Shown here: positions 1 to 8,293 of the stretch, piece by piece | How positions within the stretch are numbered: position 1 is the first letter of the stretch | Layout: each line of letters starts with the position of its first letter | NCBI GenBank assembly: GCA_023423935.1 | Contig: JAFAEQ010000003.1 | Span: forward strand, 101,337 to 165,336 | Direction of reading: 5' to 3' | DNA: 64,000 nt | Source: Pseudomonadota bacterium | GTDB lineage: Bacteria; Pseudomonadota; Gammaproteobacteria; Steroidobacterales; Steroidobacteraceae | Notes under the pieces: model-generated | Told to the model about the DNA's origin: nothing | Databases searched by the model: none | What the model saw: only the letters and a program-made list of their open reading frames with translations | Position numbers and translations under genes: made by a program

Positions 1-804
1 GTGAATCGGAAACAGATGCGAGGCATCAATGGCGACCAGATCGCGATCCTCACGTGGATCGACCGCGACGTCGGCGACGATACCTACGCCGAGTCCGAGT
101 CGCACGTAGGTCTTGATCACATCCGAGTCGCGCGCCGTCAATGCGACGTTGAGAGTCAGACCCGCCTTCGTGAATATCTGCTGGAGCGAGGAAGGCCCGG
201 TGAAACTGAACACGTACGTCACGATCGGATACTGTGCGAGCTGCTTCAGCGTCGGCTTCTTCACGGATGCCAGCGGATGATCGAGCGGCACGACGATGTG
301 CCGATGCCACTGATAGGCGGGCAGCAGCACCATGTTGCTGAACAAGCCTTCCGAGCCCGTGGCAATCGCGAAATCGATGCGATCGAGCGCAGCCATTTCG
401 GCGATCTGATCGGAGGTACCCTGATGCAGATGCACCTTTACGTTTGGATAGCGTGAACGGAACTGCTGGATCACCGAGGGCAGCACGTAGCGCGCCTGAG
501 TGTGCGTGGTGCCGATCGACAGCGTGCCGCGATCTTCATCCTTGTGCTCGTCCGAGATCCCCTTGATGTTGTGGACTTCGCGCAGCACACGAATGGCACG
601 ATCGACGACGTGCTGTCCTGCGGGCGTCACCTTCGTGAGAGTGCGACCGCTGCGCACGAAAATACGGAAACCGAGCTCGTCTTCCAGAAGCTTGATCTGC
701 TTGCTGACTGCCGGTTGCGAGGTGTGCAGTTTCTCCGCGGCGGCAGTGATGTTGAGCCCGTTCTGGACGACGGCGGCGAGATAGCGCAGTTGTTGGAGTT
801 TCAT
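1..804 (-). CDS. cysB: CysB-like LysR-family regulator (C-terminus cut by window edge)
   Basis: A LysR-type activator of the CysB/Cbl group, which in relatives controls sulfur assimilation in response to N-acetylserine. The frame runs from an ATG at 804 to the first base with no stop, giving 268 of about 320 expected residues. The helix-turn-helix lies at residues 1-60 (AAAEKLHTSQPAVSKQIKLL), and TTHTQARYVLP at residues 99-109 is the typical start of the effector domain. The break falls just after DASHLFP, which aligns near the end of the CysB effector domain. No sulfur genes are visible nearby, so the targets are unknown. It is transcribed away from the trp operon. Confidence 0.88.
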   Translation of the reverse strand, partial: MKLQQLRYLAAVVQNGLNITAAAEKLHTSQPAVSKQIKLLEDELGFRIFVRSGRTLTKVTPAGQHVVDRAIRVLREVHNIKGISDEHKDEDRGTLSIGTTHTQARYVLPSVIQQFRSRYPNVKVHLHQGTSDQIAEMAALDRIDFAIATGSEGLFSNMVLLPAYQWHRHIVVPLDHPLASVKKPTLKQLAQYPIVTYVFSFTGPSSLQQIFTKAGLTLNVALTARDSDVIKTYVRLGLGVGIVADVAVDPREDRDLVAIDASHLFPIH

Positions 805-862
805 GAGCGGAAGAGTCGATGATTCACTCTATTCTGGCAGATGGAAGGCCGGTGTAGCTGCA

Positions 863-1270
863 GGTGATCACGGTTGTGAAGGTGACAGTGATGAAGTGAT
901 GACAGTGATGGGGGTGATGGCGGTGACGAAGGTGATGAAGCCGGCCGACCGGCCGGCGTGATGAAAGTGATGTCCAGACCTCATCACTGGTATCACCGAT
1001 ATCACGCTCATCACCCCGACCGGCCTCACCGCCCATCACGATTCTGCCAGCTCCGACCTTCGTAGCTGGCCTCATTCCCCGGTATAGCTGGCGGTGATGA
1101 AGGGTGATGGCAGTGATGAAGGTGATGAAGGTGATGAAAGTGATGCCCAAGCCCCATCACTGGTATCACCTCTATCACTTTCATCACTCCCGGCTGGGAT
1201 CACCTCCATCACTTTCATCACTCCCAACGGGACATCACTTTCATCACCCCCGACCGGTCTCATCACTCCC
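863..1270. repeat. Degenerate 9-nt GTGATG repeats arranged as large inverted arms
   Basis: The stretch consists of loosely 9-nt-periodic GTGATGNNN units that switch to the reverse complement (CATCAC, ATCACC). The first switch is at about 967-987 and the second at about 1140-1160, giving two long imperfect dyads. A perfect palindrome, GCCGGCCGACCGGCCGGC minus its central base, sits at 940-957. Open frames through this stretch translate to MKVMKV or HHFHH runs and are not believable proteins. It lies directly upstream of the trp leader promoter. Confidence 0.8.
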
Positions 1271-1294
1271 GACCTGGCCGGGGACCCGTACGCC

Positions 1295-1323
1295 TTGACG
1301 CCCTTGCCGAGGCCCAGTAATAC
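1295..1323 (+). promoter_or_regulatory. Putative sigma-70 promoter of the trp operon
   Basis: TTGACG (1295-1300) is followed after 17 nt by TAATAC (1318-1323). The -35 box is strong and the -10 box only moderate. Transcription would start near 1330, three bases before the leader peptide ATG, so the leader peptide would be almost leaderless. No TrpR-type operator was recognised. Confidence 0.45.
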
Positions 1324-1332
1324 TCCCGGCCC

Positions 1333-1383
1333 ATGTACACGCGTCAGATCCACGTTTCCGGCTGGTGGTGGCGGCACTCATAA
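1333..1383 (+). CDS. trpL: trp operon leader peptide with three consecutive Trp codons
   Basis: A 16-codon frame reads MYTRQIHVSGWWWRHS and ends in TAA, 241 nt upstream of trpE. Three adjacent TGG codons at residues 11-13 in so short a peptide, followed by an intrinsic terminator about 60 nt later, are the signature of ribosome-mediated attenuation: stalling at Trp codons when charged tRNA-Trp is scarce prevents formation of the terminator. There is an in-frame stop at 1318, so 1333 is the only possible ATG. No Shine-Dalgarno sequence is visible, which fits the nearly leaderless start predicted by the promoter. Confidence 0.8.
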   Translation: MYTRQIHVSGWWWRHS

Positions 1384-1442
1384 GGAGAGGGCTGCTGGAC
1401 TGACGCTGCGCGCTTAGAAAACGAATCGTAAGAACCCACAGA

Positions 1443-1478
1443 ACCCATCTCCGAGCTCAAGGCCGGGATGGGTTTTTT
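1443..1478 (+). terminator. trp attenuator (intrinsic terminator)
   Basis: A stem of ACCCATC (1443-1449) with GATGGGT (1467-1473) runs directly into six T residues (1473-1478), upstream of trpE and not after any gene. With the Trp-rich leader peptide just before it, this is best read as a regulatory attenuator. GGAGA at 1384-1388, just after the leader stop, could pair with TCTCC at 1448-1452 in the terminator arm. That is a candidate for part of an antiterminator, but I could not fold it. Confidence 0.75.
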
Positions 1479-1499
1479 GTTGGGCGAAGGAAAAATCAG

Positions 1500-1618
1500 A
1501 TGACCAGTGATAACGATGATGACGGTGATGCCGGTCCGAGGGGCGCGACACTCTCGCCGTGGGCCGGTTCGTCTGGCTGCCATCACTGACATCACTGATC
1601 TCACCGTCATCACGTTGA
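1500..1618. repeat. Second GTGATG/CATCAC inverted block, up to the trpE start
   Basis: GTGATA/GATGATGACGGTGATG on the left and CATCACTGACATCACTGATC and GTCATCAC on the right repeat the motif of the 863-1270 block around a central unique stretch. The block ends a few bases before the trpE start codon. A similar fragment occurs at 52371-52402. Confidence 0.7.
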
Positions 1619-1624
1619 CTGACC

Positions 1625-3010
1625 ATGAAACCACCCTTCGACATTGCCGCCGATCTCGATACCCCGGTATCGGCCTATATGAAGCTCAAGCCCTTCAAGC
1701 CGCGCTTTCTGCTGGAGAGCGTCGAGGGCGGCGAGCGTCTGGCGCGTTACTCGTTCATCGGCTTCGGGGATTGCCTGGAGGTCCGGCTCGATGAGCGAGG
1801 ATTGACGATCGATGGTCGCACCCAGCCGGCCCCGGACACGCAGGCGGAACTGCTCGACGCGCTGCGCGGTGCGCTGGCCAAAGCGCCACAACCCGCGCCG
1901 CACATTCCCGGGGTGCCCCTGCTTGGCGGGCTGGTCGGCGTCGCAGGCTACGATCTGGTGAGGCGTTTCGAGCGACTGCCCAACAAGTCACGAGTGCTCG
2001 AGCCGACACCTGAGGCTCACTATCTCGCGCCCCGTTCATTGCTGGTGTTCGATCATCTGACGCGCGGCGTCGCCTTGCTGCACGCGGGCAGCGAAGAGGA
2101 GCGGCTCGCGCTGCGCAAGGAAGTCGTGCAGGCGCTGCGAGGTCCGATTCCGACCTCGAACAAGCGGATCGCCTATGCGCCTGCAGTGGGGAGCCTCAGC
2201 GAAGCGGAATTCCTGAACGGCGTCGCGCGCACGAAGGAATACATTGCTGCGGGCGATGTGTATCAGCTGGTGCTCTCGGTGCGCTTCTCGGGTCAATGCA
2301 GTCTCGAGCCGTTCGAAACCTATCGGGCGCTGCGGCTGCTGAATCCGTCTCCTTATATGTACTACTGCGATCTGGGCGACTATGTGGTCGTGGGCTCATC
2401 GCCGGAAGCGCTGGTCAAGCTTTCGGGCGGACGCGCACAGATGAGGCCAATTGCAGGCACGCGCCCGCGCGGTAACGACAGCGCACACGATGAAGCCCTG
2501 CAGCGCGAGCTGCTCGCGGATCCGAAAGAGAATGCGGAGCATGTGATGCTCGTCGATCTTGCCCGCAACGATCTCGGTCGCGTCGCAAAGGCCGGGTCGG
2601 TCGGCGTCAATCCCTATCGTCATATCGAACGCTACAGTCACGTGATGCACATCGTGAGCGGCGTAAATGGCGAGCTTGCGCCAGGCAAGGACGCGTTCGA
2701 TCTGTTCGCTGCAGCGTTTCCGGCGGGTACGCTCGTTGGTGCGCCGAAAGTTCGCGCCATGGAAATCATCGATGAGCTCGAGCCGGTGCGTCGCGGGTTC
2801 TACGGCGGCACCGTGGGCTACTTCGGCAACGGCGGCGACATGGATCAGGCCATCACCATCCGTACGATGGTCTTCCGCGGCGACACCTACAGTTATCAGG
2901 CCGGCGCAGGCATCGTCGCCGACAGCATCCCGCAGATGGAATATCAGGAAGTCCTCGCCAAAAGCGCGATCGTGCGCCGCGCACTGGCCATGGCCGAGGA
3001 GGGACTATGA
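1625..3010 (+). CDS. trpE: Anthranilate synthase component I
   Basis: Converts chorismate plus ammonia, supplied by TrpG, to anthranilate, the first step of tryptophan synthesis. The 461-residue product has the LLES motif of the feedback site at residues 29-32 and the chorismate-binding domain from about 190 onward, with PIAGTRPRG, NAEHVMLVDLARNDLGR, GAPKVRAMEIIDELEP and YQAGAGIVADS. It is about 25-50 residues shorter at the N-terminus than most homologues. An in-frame TGA at 1616 rules out an earlier start, and no good ribosome binding site precedes the ATG. It overlaps trpG by 4 nt (ATGA) and is probably controlled by the upstream attenuator. Confidence 0.96.
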   Translation: MKPPFDIAADLDTPVSAYMKLKPFKPRFLLESVEGGERLARYSFIGFGDCLEVRLDERGLTIDGRTQPAPDTQAELLDALRGALAKAPQPAPHIPGVPLLGGLVGVAGYDLVRRFERLPNKSRVLEPTPEAHYLAPRSLLVFDHLTRGVALLHAGSEEERLALRKEVVQALRGPIPTSNKRIAYAPAVGSLSEAEFLNGVARTKEYIAAGDVYQLVLSVRFSGQCSLEPFETYRALRLLNPSPYMYYCDLGDYVVVGSSPEALVKLSGGRAQMRPIAGTRPRGNDSAHDEALQRELLADPKENAEHVMLVDLARNDLGRVAKAGSVGVNPYRHIERYSHVMHIVSGVNGELAPGKDAFDLFAAAFPAGTLVGAPKVRAMEIIDELEPVRRGFYGGTVGYFGNGGDMDQAITIRTMVFRGDTYSYQAGAGIVADSIPQMEYQEVLAKSAIVRRALAMAEEGL

Positions 3011-3615
3011 GCAACGCCACCCCAAGACTCTTGCTGATCGACAACTACGATTCCTTCACCTACAACCTGGTGCAGGCCTTCATGGTGCTCGGTGCGGACG
3101 TGCTGGTGCATCGCAACGATCAGATCACCGTGGACGAAGCGCGCAAGTTGAATCCTTCCCATCTGTGCATCTCGCCCGGACCGGGCACTCCGCACGATGC
3201 GGGCGTGTCAATGAAAATGATCGAGGCGTTCGCTGGAGAGATTCCCGTGTTCGGCGTGTGTCTCGGTCATCAATCGCTCGTCGAAGTATTCGGCGGCAAG
3301 GTCGTGCGCGCTGGACGATTGATGCATGGCAAGACCTCGCTCGTGCATCACGATCGGCGCTCGATCTTCGAGGACATGCCGGAGCCGTTCGAAGCGGGCC
3401 GGTATCACTCGTTGATCGCTCAGCCGGATTCATTGCCGGGTGAGCTCGAAGTCACGGCCAGGACGGATGAAGGCGAGATCATGGGCGTGAGGCACAAGCA
3501 TCTCGCGGTCGAAGGCGTGCAGTTTCATCCCGAAAGCGTGCTGACCCCGCAAGGCCCCGTGCTGATGGGCGGATTTCTGAAGCAGCGTTCGGGTAAGCGG
3601 GGGCCAGCGGCATGA
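3007..3615 (+). CDS. trpG: Anthranilate synthase component II (glutamine amidotransferase)
   Basis: Class I glutamine amidotransferase of 202 residues that supplies ammonia to TrpE. The catalytic triad is visible: Cys85 in GVCLGHQ, and His174 and Glu176 in VQFHPESVLT. The oxyanion motif SPGPGTP is near residue 56. It is a stand-alone domain, not fused to TrpD as in enterics. It overlaps both neighbours by 4 nt (3007-3010 with trpE, 3612-3615 with trpD), which implies translational coupling. Confidence 0.96.
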   Translation: MSNATPRLLLIDNYDSFTYNLVQAFMVLGADVLVHRNDQITVDEARKLNPSHLCISPGPGTPHDAGVSMKMIEAFAGEIPVFGVCLGHQSLVEVFGGKVVRAGRLMHGKTSLVHHDRRSIFEDMPEPFEAGRYHSLIAQPDSLPGELEVTARTDEGEIMGVRHKHLAVEGVQFHPESVLTPQGPVLMGGFLKQRSGKRGPAA

Positions 3616-4658
3616 ATGCGTTGCGCGACACGCTCGAACAGTTGCTGGAGCGCCGGCATCTTTCTCAGGAGCAGGCTTCGCAGCTATTGATGGCCCTGGC
3701 AGACGGCACGACTGCGCCGGCGATGGCAGGCGCGCTGCTCGTTGCGTTACGCAGCAAGGGTGTGACGGCCGACGAGCTGCGCGGCTTTGCGACCACGATG
3801 CGCAGCCTTGCGCGGCGTCCTGTCGTTCCACCCGGCTCGCCGATCGTCGATATGGTCGGAACCGGCGGCGATGGCTCGGGCAGTTTCAATCTGTCGAGCG
3901 GTGCCGCGCTGCTCGTCGCGGCGATGGGCGTGCGCGTGGCCAAGCACGGCACCAGTTCCATCTCGAGCCGCAGCGGCAGTGCAGATGTGATTCGTGCACT
4001 GGGATTGCCATTACCGCTCAATGAAGAGCAATCCGGTGAATGTCTGGCTGCGACCGGATTCACTTTCTATTTCGCGCCGCATTTTCATCCTGCGATGAAG
4101 GCCATCATGCCGATCCGGCAGGCACTCGGTGTGCGCACTGTGTTCAACATGCTCGGACCGCTGCTGAATCCCGCAGCGCCGCCGTTTCATCTCATCGGCG
4201 CTTATCACATCGATGCCGCGGCGTTGATGGCGGACGCGCTGGCGGGCATGCCGATCGAGCGCACCTACGTCGTTCACGGTCATCCAGGTTGGGACGAAGC
4301 GACGCCGATCGGACCTTTCACGCTTTTCGATGTGCGACCGGGTTCCGTCACGCGTTATGAACGTAGCGCCGAGGAGTTCGGCTTGCCGCCTTGCACGGTT
4401 GAGGAGCTCAAGGGCGGCGATGCAGCGCACAACGCACTGCATCTGCGCGCGGTGCTCGAGGGGCGCGATCGCAGCGCGCATCGCAATGCCATCGTGCTGC
4501 AGGCCGCGCTCGTGCTCGAACTTCTGGGCAAGGCGGACTCCGCACGGGCCGCTGCTCGCATGGCTGAAGATGCGATCGAAAGTGGCGCGGGTCGCATCGT
4601 GCTCGAGAAGCTCGCTGCCTTCGGACGCAGCGTAGGAGCCAACGCCGCGTTGGCCTGA
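3612..4658 (+). CDS. trpD: Anthranilate phosphoribosyltransferase
   Basis: Transfers the phosphoribosyl group of PRPP to anthranilate. The 348-residue length is normal for a stand-alone TrpD. The PRPP-binding glycine loop GTGGDGSGSFNLSSG lies near residues 80-94, followed by KHGTSSISSRSGSADV and the NMLGPLLNP motif. It begins 4 nt before the end of trpG. The next gene, trpC, follows after 32 nt. Confidence 0.96.
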   Translation: MNALRDTLEQLLERRHLSQEQASQLLMALADGTTAPAMAGALLVALRSKGVTADELRGFATTMRSLARRPVVPPGSPIVDMVGTGGDGSGSFNLSSGAALLVAAMGVRVAKHGTSSISSRSGSADVIRALGLPLPLNEEQSGECLAATGFTFYFAPHFHPAMKAIMPIRQALGVRTVFNMLGPLLNPAAPPFHLIGAYHIDAAALMADALAGMPIERTYVVHGHPGWDEATPIGPFTLFDVRPGSVTRYERSAEEFGLPPCTVEELKGGDAAHNALHLRAVLEGRDRSAHRNAIVLQAALVLELLGKADSARAAARMAEDAIESGAGRIVLEKLAAFGRSVGANAALA

Positions 4659-4690
4659 CGAATTATTCGCATCATCACGGACTTAATTTT

Positions 4691-5548
4691 ATGAGTGGCC
4701 TTCTGACTGAAATGGCGCAATCGAGTCTGCAGCGGCTCGAGCAGGCGCGGGCGCAGGAATCCGAAAAGTCGCTCTGGTCGCGGGTTTCGGATCTGCCGCC
4801 GCCGCCGCCGCTCAAGCTCTGTCCCGAAGGTTTCGACATCATCGCCGAGTGCAAACTGCATTCGCCGTCGGCGGGTGATCTGTCGAGTCATACGAGTGGC
4901 GGTGTCGAGGAGCGAGTACAGAGCTATGCACTGGGCGGCGCGTGTGCAGTGTCGGTCCTGACCGAACCCTCGCGCTTCGGCGGCAGCCTCGATCACTTGC
5001 GTCAGGCCGCACAGATTCTGCGGCCGTTGAACGTGCCGGTCATGCGCAAGGACTTCCTGTGCGATCCCTATCAGGTGATGGAAGCGCGTGCAGCGGGTGC
5101 CGGCGGCGTGCTCGTCATCGCGCGCATGCTCAATCGCAGCCGCATCACCGAGCTGCTCGATTGCGCCGCGATCCTGAAGATGTTCGTGCTGCTCGAGGGC
5201 TTCGACGCCCAGGATCTTTCATGCGCGAGCGAAATCCTCGAACCGCGCAAGAATCATCAGGAGCGGGTGCTCGTCGGACTGAACTGCCGCGACCTCGAAA
5301 AGTTGAACGTCGATCTCGGCCGTCTCGATGAGCTCGCCGATCAGTTGCCCGCGGGATATCCGCATGTCGCTGAAAGCGGCGTGAACTCAGTGGAAGATGT
5401 GCGGACGGTCGTCGCGCTCGGCTATCGCGTCGCGCTCGTCGGTACCCGGCTCATGCGCTCCGACCATCCGCGACAGTTGCTGGAAGAGATGCTCACTGCG
5501 GGACGAGAGCACGCGATAGCGCTCCGGGGCAAGCCTGCGGATGTGTGA
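4691..5548 (+). CDS. trpC: Indole-3-glycerol phosphate synthase
   Basis: Ring closure of carboxyphenylamino-deoxyribulose phosphate to indole-3-glycerol phosphate in a TIM barrel of 285 residues. Visible motifs are IAECKLHSPSAGDLS with the catalytic lysine, SVLTEPSRFGGS, MRKDFLCDPYQVMEARAAGA, VGLNCRDLEKLNVDL and AESGVN. The IAECKLHSPSAG stretch differs slightly from the usual IAEIKRASPSKG, but the lysine is kept. It is not fused to trpF, unlike in E. coli. The gap before trpF is 9 nt. Confidence 0.94.
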   Translation: MSGLLTEMAQSSLQRLEQARAQESEKSLWSRVSDLPPPPPLKLCPEGFDIIAECKLHSPSAGDLSSHTSGGVEERVQSYALGGACAVSVLTEPSRFGGSLDHLRQAAQILRPLNVPVMRKDFLCDPYQVMEARAAGAGGVLVIARMLNRSRITELLDCAAILKMFVLLEGFDAQDLSCASEILEPRKNHQERVLVGLNCRDLEKLNVDLGRLDELADQLPAGYPHVAESGVNSVEDVRTVVALGYRVALVGTRLMRSDHPRQLLEEMLTAGREHAIALRGKPADV

Positions 5549-5557
5549 TCTGAACGC

Positions 5558-6154
5558 ATGAGCCTCTGGATCAAGATCTGCGGGCTGACGACACAAGAGG
5601 GTGTGCAGGCGGCGAGCGAAGCGAATGTCGATGCGATCGGTTTCGTGTTCGCACCTTCGAAGCGTCGGGTCGATGTGAGCACGGCGAGAGAGCTCGCCGC
5701 TGCCGCGCCGGGATCGATCGTGCGTGTTGCCGTGATGCTGCATCCTTCGCAGGCGCAGCTCGATGAAGTCGTCGCAGGTTTCGCGCCCGATATCGTGCAG
5801 ACGGATGCGGAGGATCTGCGAGTGCTGAACATCCCTGCGCACATCGCGGTAATGCCGGTGTTTCGCAGCTCGCAGGCACTGCCCTCGATATTGCCGCAGC
5901 GTCTGCTGTTCGAAGGGCCGGTGAGCGGTACCGGCACGACGGCTGACTGGAGTCAGGCCGCGCAGGTCGCAACGCGAACGCAGCTCGTGCTCGCAGGCGG
6001 ATTGAGCCCACTCAACGTGGCGCAGGCCGTGCGAACGGTGCGTCCATTCGGCGTCGATGTGAGCAGTGGCGTCGAGCGTGTGCCTGGCGTGAAAGACGCG
6101 CAGAAGATTTTTGAGTTTGTCCACGCGGCGCGAGCCGCAGCGGAGTCACCATGA
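5558..6154 (+). CDS. trpF: Phosphoribosylanthranilate isomerase
   Basis: Amadori rearrangement of phosphoribosylanthranilate. The 198-residue TIM barrel starts with the KICGLTT motif carrying the catalytic cysteine (Cys8) and ends with VLAGGLSPLNVAQAV and FGVDVSSGVER, which carries the catalytic aspartate. It is a stand-alone enzyme. Its last four bases overlap the trpB start (ATGA). Confidence 0.94.
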   Translation: MSLWIKICGLTTQEGVQAASEANVDAIGFVFAPSKRRVDVSTARELAAAAPGSIVRVAVMLHPSQAQLDEVVAGFAPDIVQTDAEDLRVLNIPAHIAVMPVFRSSQALPSILPQRLLFEGPVSGTGTTADWSQAAQVATRTQLVLAGGLSPLNVAQAVRTVRPFGVDVSSGVERVPGVKDAQKIFEFVHAARAAAESP

Positions 6155-7395
6155 GAATCGATCCCCAGGGCCGCGAGGCCGAGAACTATCTCGCAGCGAT
6201 GATGAGCGATGCGTATCCGGACGCGCGTGGTCGCTTCGGCCCGTTCGGCGGACGCTATGTCCCCGAAACGCTGGTGCCCGCACTCGATCGGCTGCAGACG
6301 GGCGTCGATCGTTATCTGCGCGACCCGGACTTTCTCGCGGAGTTTCATGCGGAGCTGAACACCTGGGTCGGCCGGCCGACGCCACTCACGCACGCGCGAG
6401 GACTGTCGAAAAAGTGGGGCGCGGACGTGTGGTTGAAGCGCGAGGATCTCGCACACACTGGTGCGCACAAGATCAACAACTCCATTGGTCAGGTACTGCT
6501 CGCCAAGAAGCTGGGTGCAAAGCGCGTGATCGCTGAGACCGGCGCGGGTCAGCATGGAGTGGCATCGGCCGCTGCGTGCGCGCGCCTCGGCATGCCGTGC
6601 ACCGTCTACATGGGTTCGATCGACATGGAGCGTCAGGCACCGAACGTCGGCCGCATGAAACTGCTCGGCGCTACCGTCGTGCCGGTGACCAGCGGAGATC
6701 AGACCTTGCGCGCTGCCGTCGATGAAGCGCTGCGCGACTGGGTGTCGGACCCGAACGGCACCTACTATTGCCTGGGTTCGGCGATTGGTCCGCATCCCTA
6801 TCCGTACATCGTCCGCGAGCTGCAGTCGGTGATCGGACGCGAGGCGCGCGAACAGATGCTGTCACGCACGGGCAAATTGCCCGACATCGCCGTCGCCTGT
6901 GTGGGCGGCGGATCGAATGCCATCGGCCTGTTTCATCCTTTCGTCAAAGACCAGGACGTGCAGTTGCTCGGCCTCGAAGCCGGCGGCATGGGCACCGGTC
7001 TCGGTCAGAACGCCGCGTCCATCGCCTACGGCACGCCGGGTGTGCTGCAGGGCACGTATTCTCTGTTGCTGCAGGATGAGAACGGACAGATTCAGGAAAC
7101 GCACTCAGTCTCTGCCGGTCTCGACTACCCCGGTGTCGGACCGGAGCACGCACTCCTCGCATCGACGGGCCGCGTGAAGTACGAAGCGGTGAACGACGAT
7201 GAAGCCCTCGCAGCGCTTGCGGAATGCTGCGCGGCCGAAGGCATCCTGCCCGCCATCGAATCGTCGCATGCACTCGCCGGTGCAAAGCGTTTTGCGCAGG
7301 CCAATCCAGGCAAACGCATTCTCATCGGACTTTCGGGCCGCGGCGACAAAGACATGCCGACATTGCAGAAGACCTTGCTCAAGGGAATGCTCTGA
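6151..7395 (+). CDS. trpB: Tryptophan synthase beta chain
   Basis: PLP enzyme joining indole and serine to make tryptophan. It has 414 residues with GRYVPETL near residue 34, the Schiff-base lysine at about 107 in HTGAHKINNS, AETGAGQHGVA and the phosphate-binding GGGSNAIG. This is the standard TrpB1 type that pairs with TrpA. It overlaps trpF by 4 nt and trpA by one base (TGATG). Confidence 0.97.
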   Translation: MRIDPQGREAENYLAAMMSDAYPDARGRFGPFGGRYVPETLVPALDRLQTGVDRYLRDPDFLAEFHAELNTWVGRPTPLTHARGLSKKWGADVWLKREDLAHTGAHKINNSIGQVLLAKKLGAKRVIAETGAGQHGVASAAACARLGMPCTVYMGSIDMERQAPNVGRMKLLGATVVPVTSGDQTLRAAVDEALRDWVSDPNGTYYCLGSAIGPHPYPYIVRELQSVIGREAREQMLSRTGKLPDIAVACVGGGSNAIGLFHPFVKDQDVQLLGLEAGGMGTGLGQNAASIAYGTPGVLQGTYSLLLQDENGQIQETHSVSAGLDYPGVGPEHALLASTGRVKYEAVNDDEALAALAECCAAEGILPAIESSHALAGAKRFAQANPGKRILIGLSGRGDKDMPTLQKTLLKGML

Positions 7396-8177
7396 TGCCG
7401 AACAGTACTGCCGCAGGCAACAACATTGCCGAAGCGATTCGCGCCGCGAAGTCGAAAGGCAACGCAGCGATCGTCGCGTACATCACCGCAGGGTTCCCCA
7501 CGCGCGAAGGCTTTATCGAGCAACTCGCGAAGGTCGCGACCGCTGCAGACGTGATCGAGATCGGTGTGCCATTCACCGACCCGATGGCCGATGGCACGAC
7601 GATCCAGCGTTCGAGCCGTGCCGCGCTCGAACAGGGAGTATCGCTGCGCTGGATCCTCTCGGTGCTCTCTGGACCGCGTCCCCAGTTTCAAGCCCCGCTG
7701 CTCCTGATGAGCTATCTGAATCCCTTGCTCGCCTACGGACTCGATGCGCTGCCAAAAGCGGCCGCAGAGGCCGGCGTGAGCGGGTTCATCGTTCCGGATC
7801 TGCCCTACGAAGAATGTGCGGATCTGCGCGAGGCACTCGAAGGTCACGGCATTGCGCTCATCCAGTTCGTCACGCCAGTCACACCGGAAGCGCGAGTGAA
7901 GCAGCTATGCGATGCCGGTCGCGGTTTCATGTATGGCGTCACGATGACGGGCACCACGGGCAAGAACGTGGCCGTGCCACAGGAAGTGCTCGACTACTTT
8001 GCTCGCGTGAAAGCCGTATCGCACGTTCCCGTATGTGCAGGCTTTGGCATCCGCAGTCGCGAGCAGGTCGCACGCATGGCGCCGTACGTGGATGGCGTCA
8101 TCGTGGGTTCTGCGCTCGTGGAAGTGATCGAGCGCGGTGAGGATCCGGCCGCATTTCTGCAGAGTCTGCGCGGCTGA
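7395..8177 (+). CDS. trpA: Tryptophan synthase alpha chain
   Basis: Retro-aldol cleavage of indole-3-glycerol phosphate to indole, which is channelled to TrpB. The start is set at 7395, where ATG overlaps the trpB stop; the reading frame is open further upstream, but that part lies inside trpB. The 260-residue protein has catalytic Glu55 in VIEIGVPF and Asp66 in TDPMADG, followed by MSYLNPLLAYG, GFIVPDLPYEE and GFGIRS. It is the last gene of the operon. The usual accD-folC genes do not follow. Confidence 0.96.
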   Translation: MPNSTAAGNNIAEAIRAAKSKGNAAIVAYITAGFPTREGFIEQLAKVATAADVIEIGVPFTDPMADGTTIQRSSRAALEQGVSLRWILSVLSGPRPQFQAPLLLMSYLNPLLAYGLDALPKAAAEAGVSGFIVPDLPYEECADLREALEGHGIALIQFVTPVTPEARVKQLCDAGRGFMYGVTMTGTTGKNVAVPQEVLDYFARVKAVSHVPVCAGFGIRSREQVARMAPYVDGVIVGSALVEVIERGEDPAAFLQSLRG

Positions 8178-8293
8178 CGAACGTCGTCGAATAACCGACG
8201 CGCAGTGCCAATGCGCTGCGCTGTCGGCTGGAACATTTCTTGCTGAGGCTCTCTTTGAAGGTCGGGCGATTGAGCTCGCATCCGGAGAGCGCG

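Noticed and set aside
824..1640. Several overlapping short open frames on both strands in the GTGATG repeats
   Set aside because: Their products are low-complexity runs such as MKVMKV and HHFHH that follow the DNA repeat. No ribosome binding sites or family signatures.
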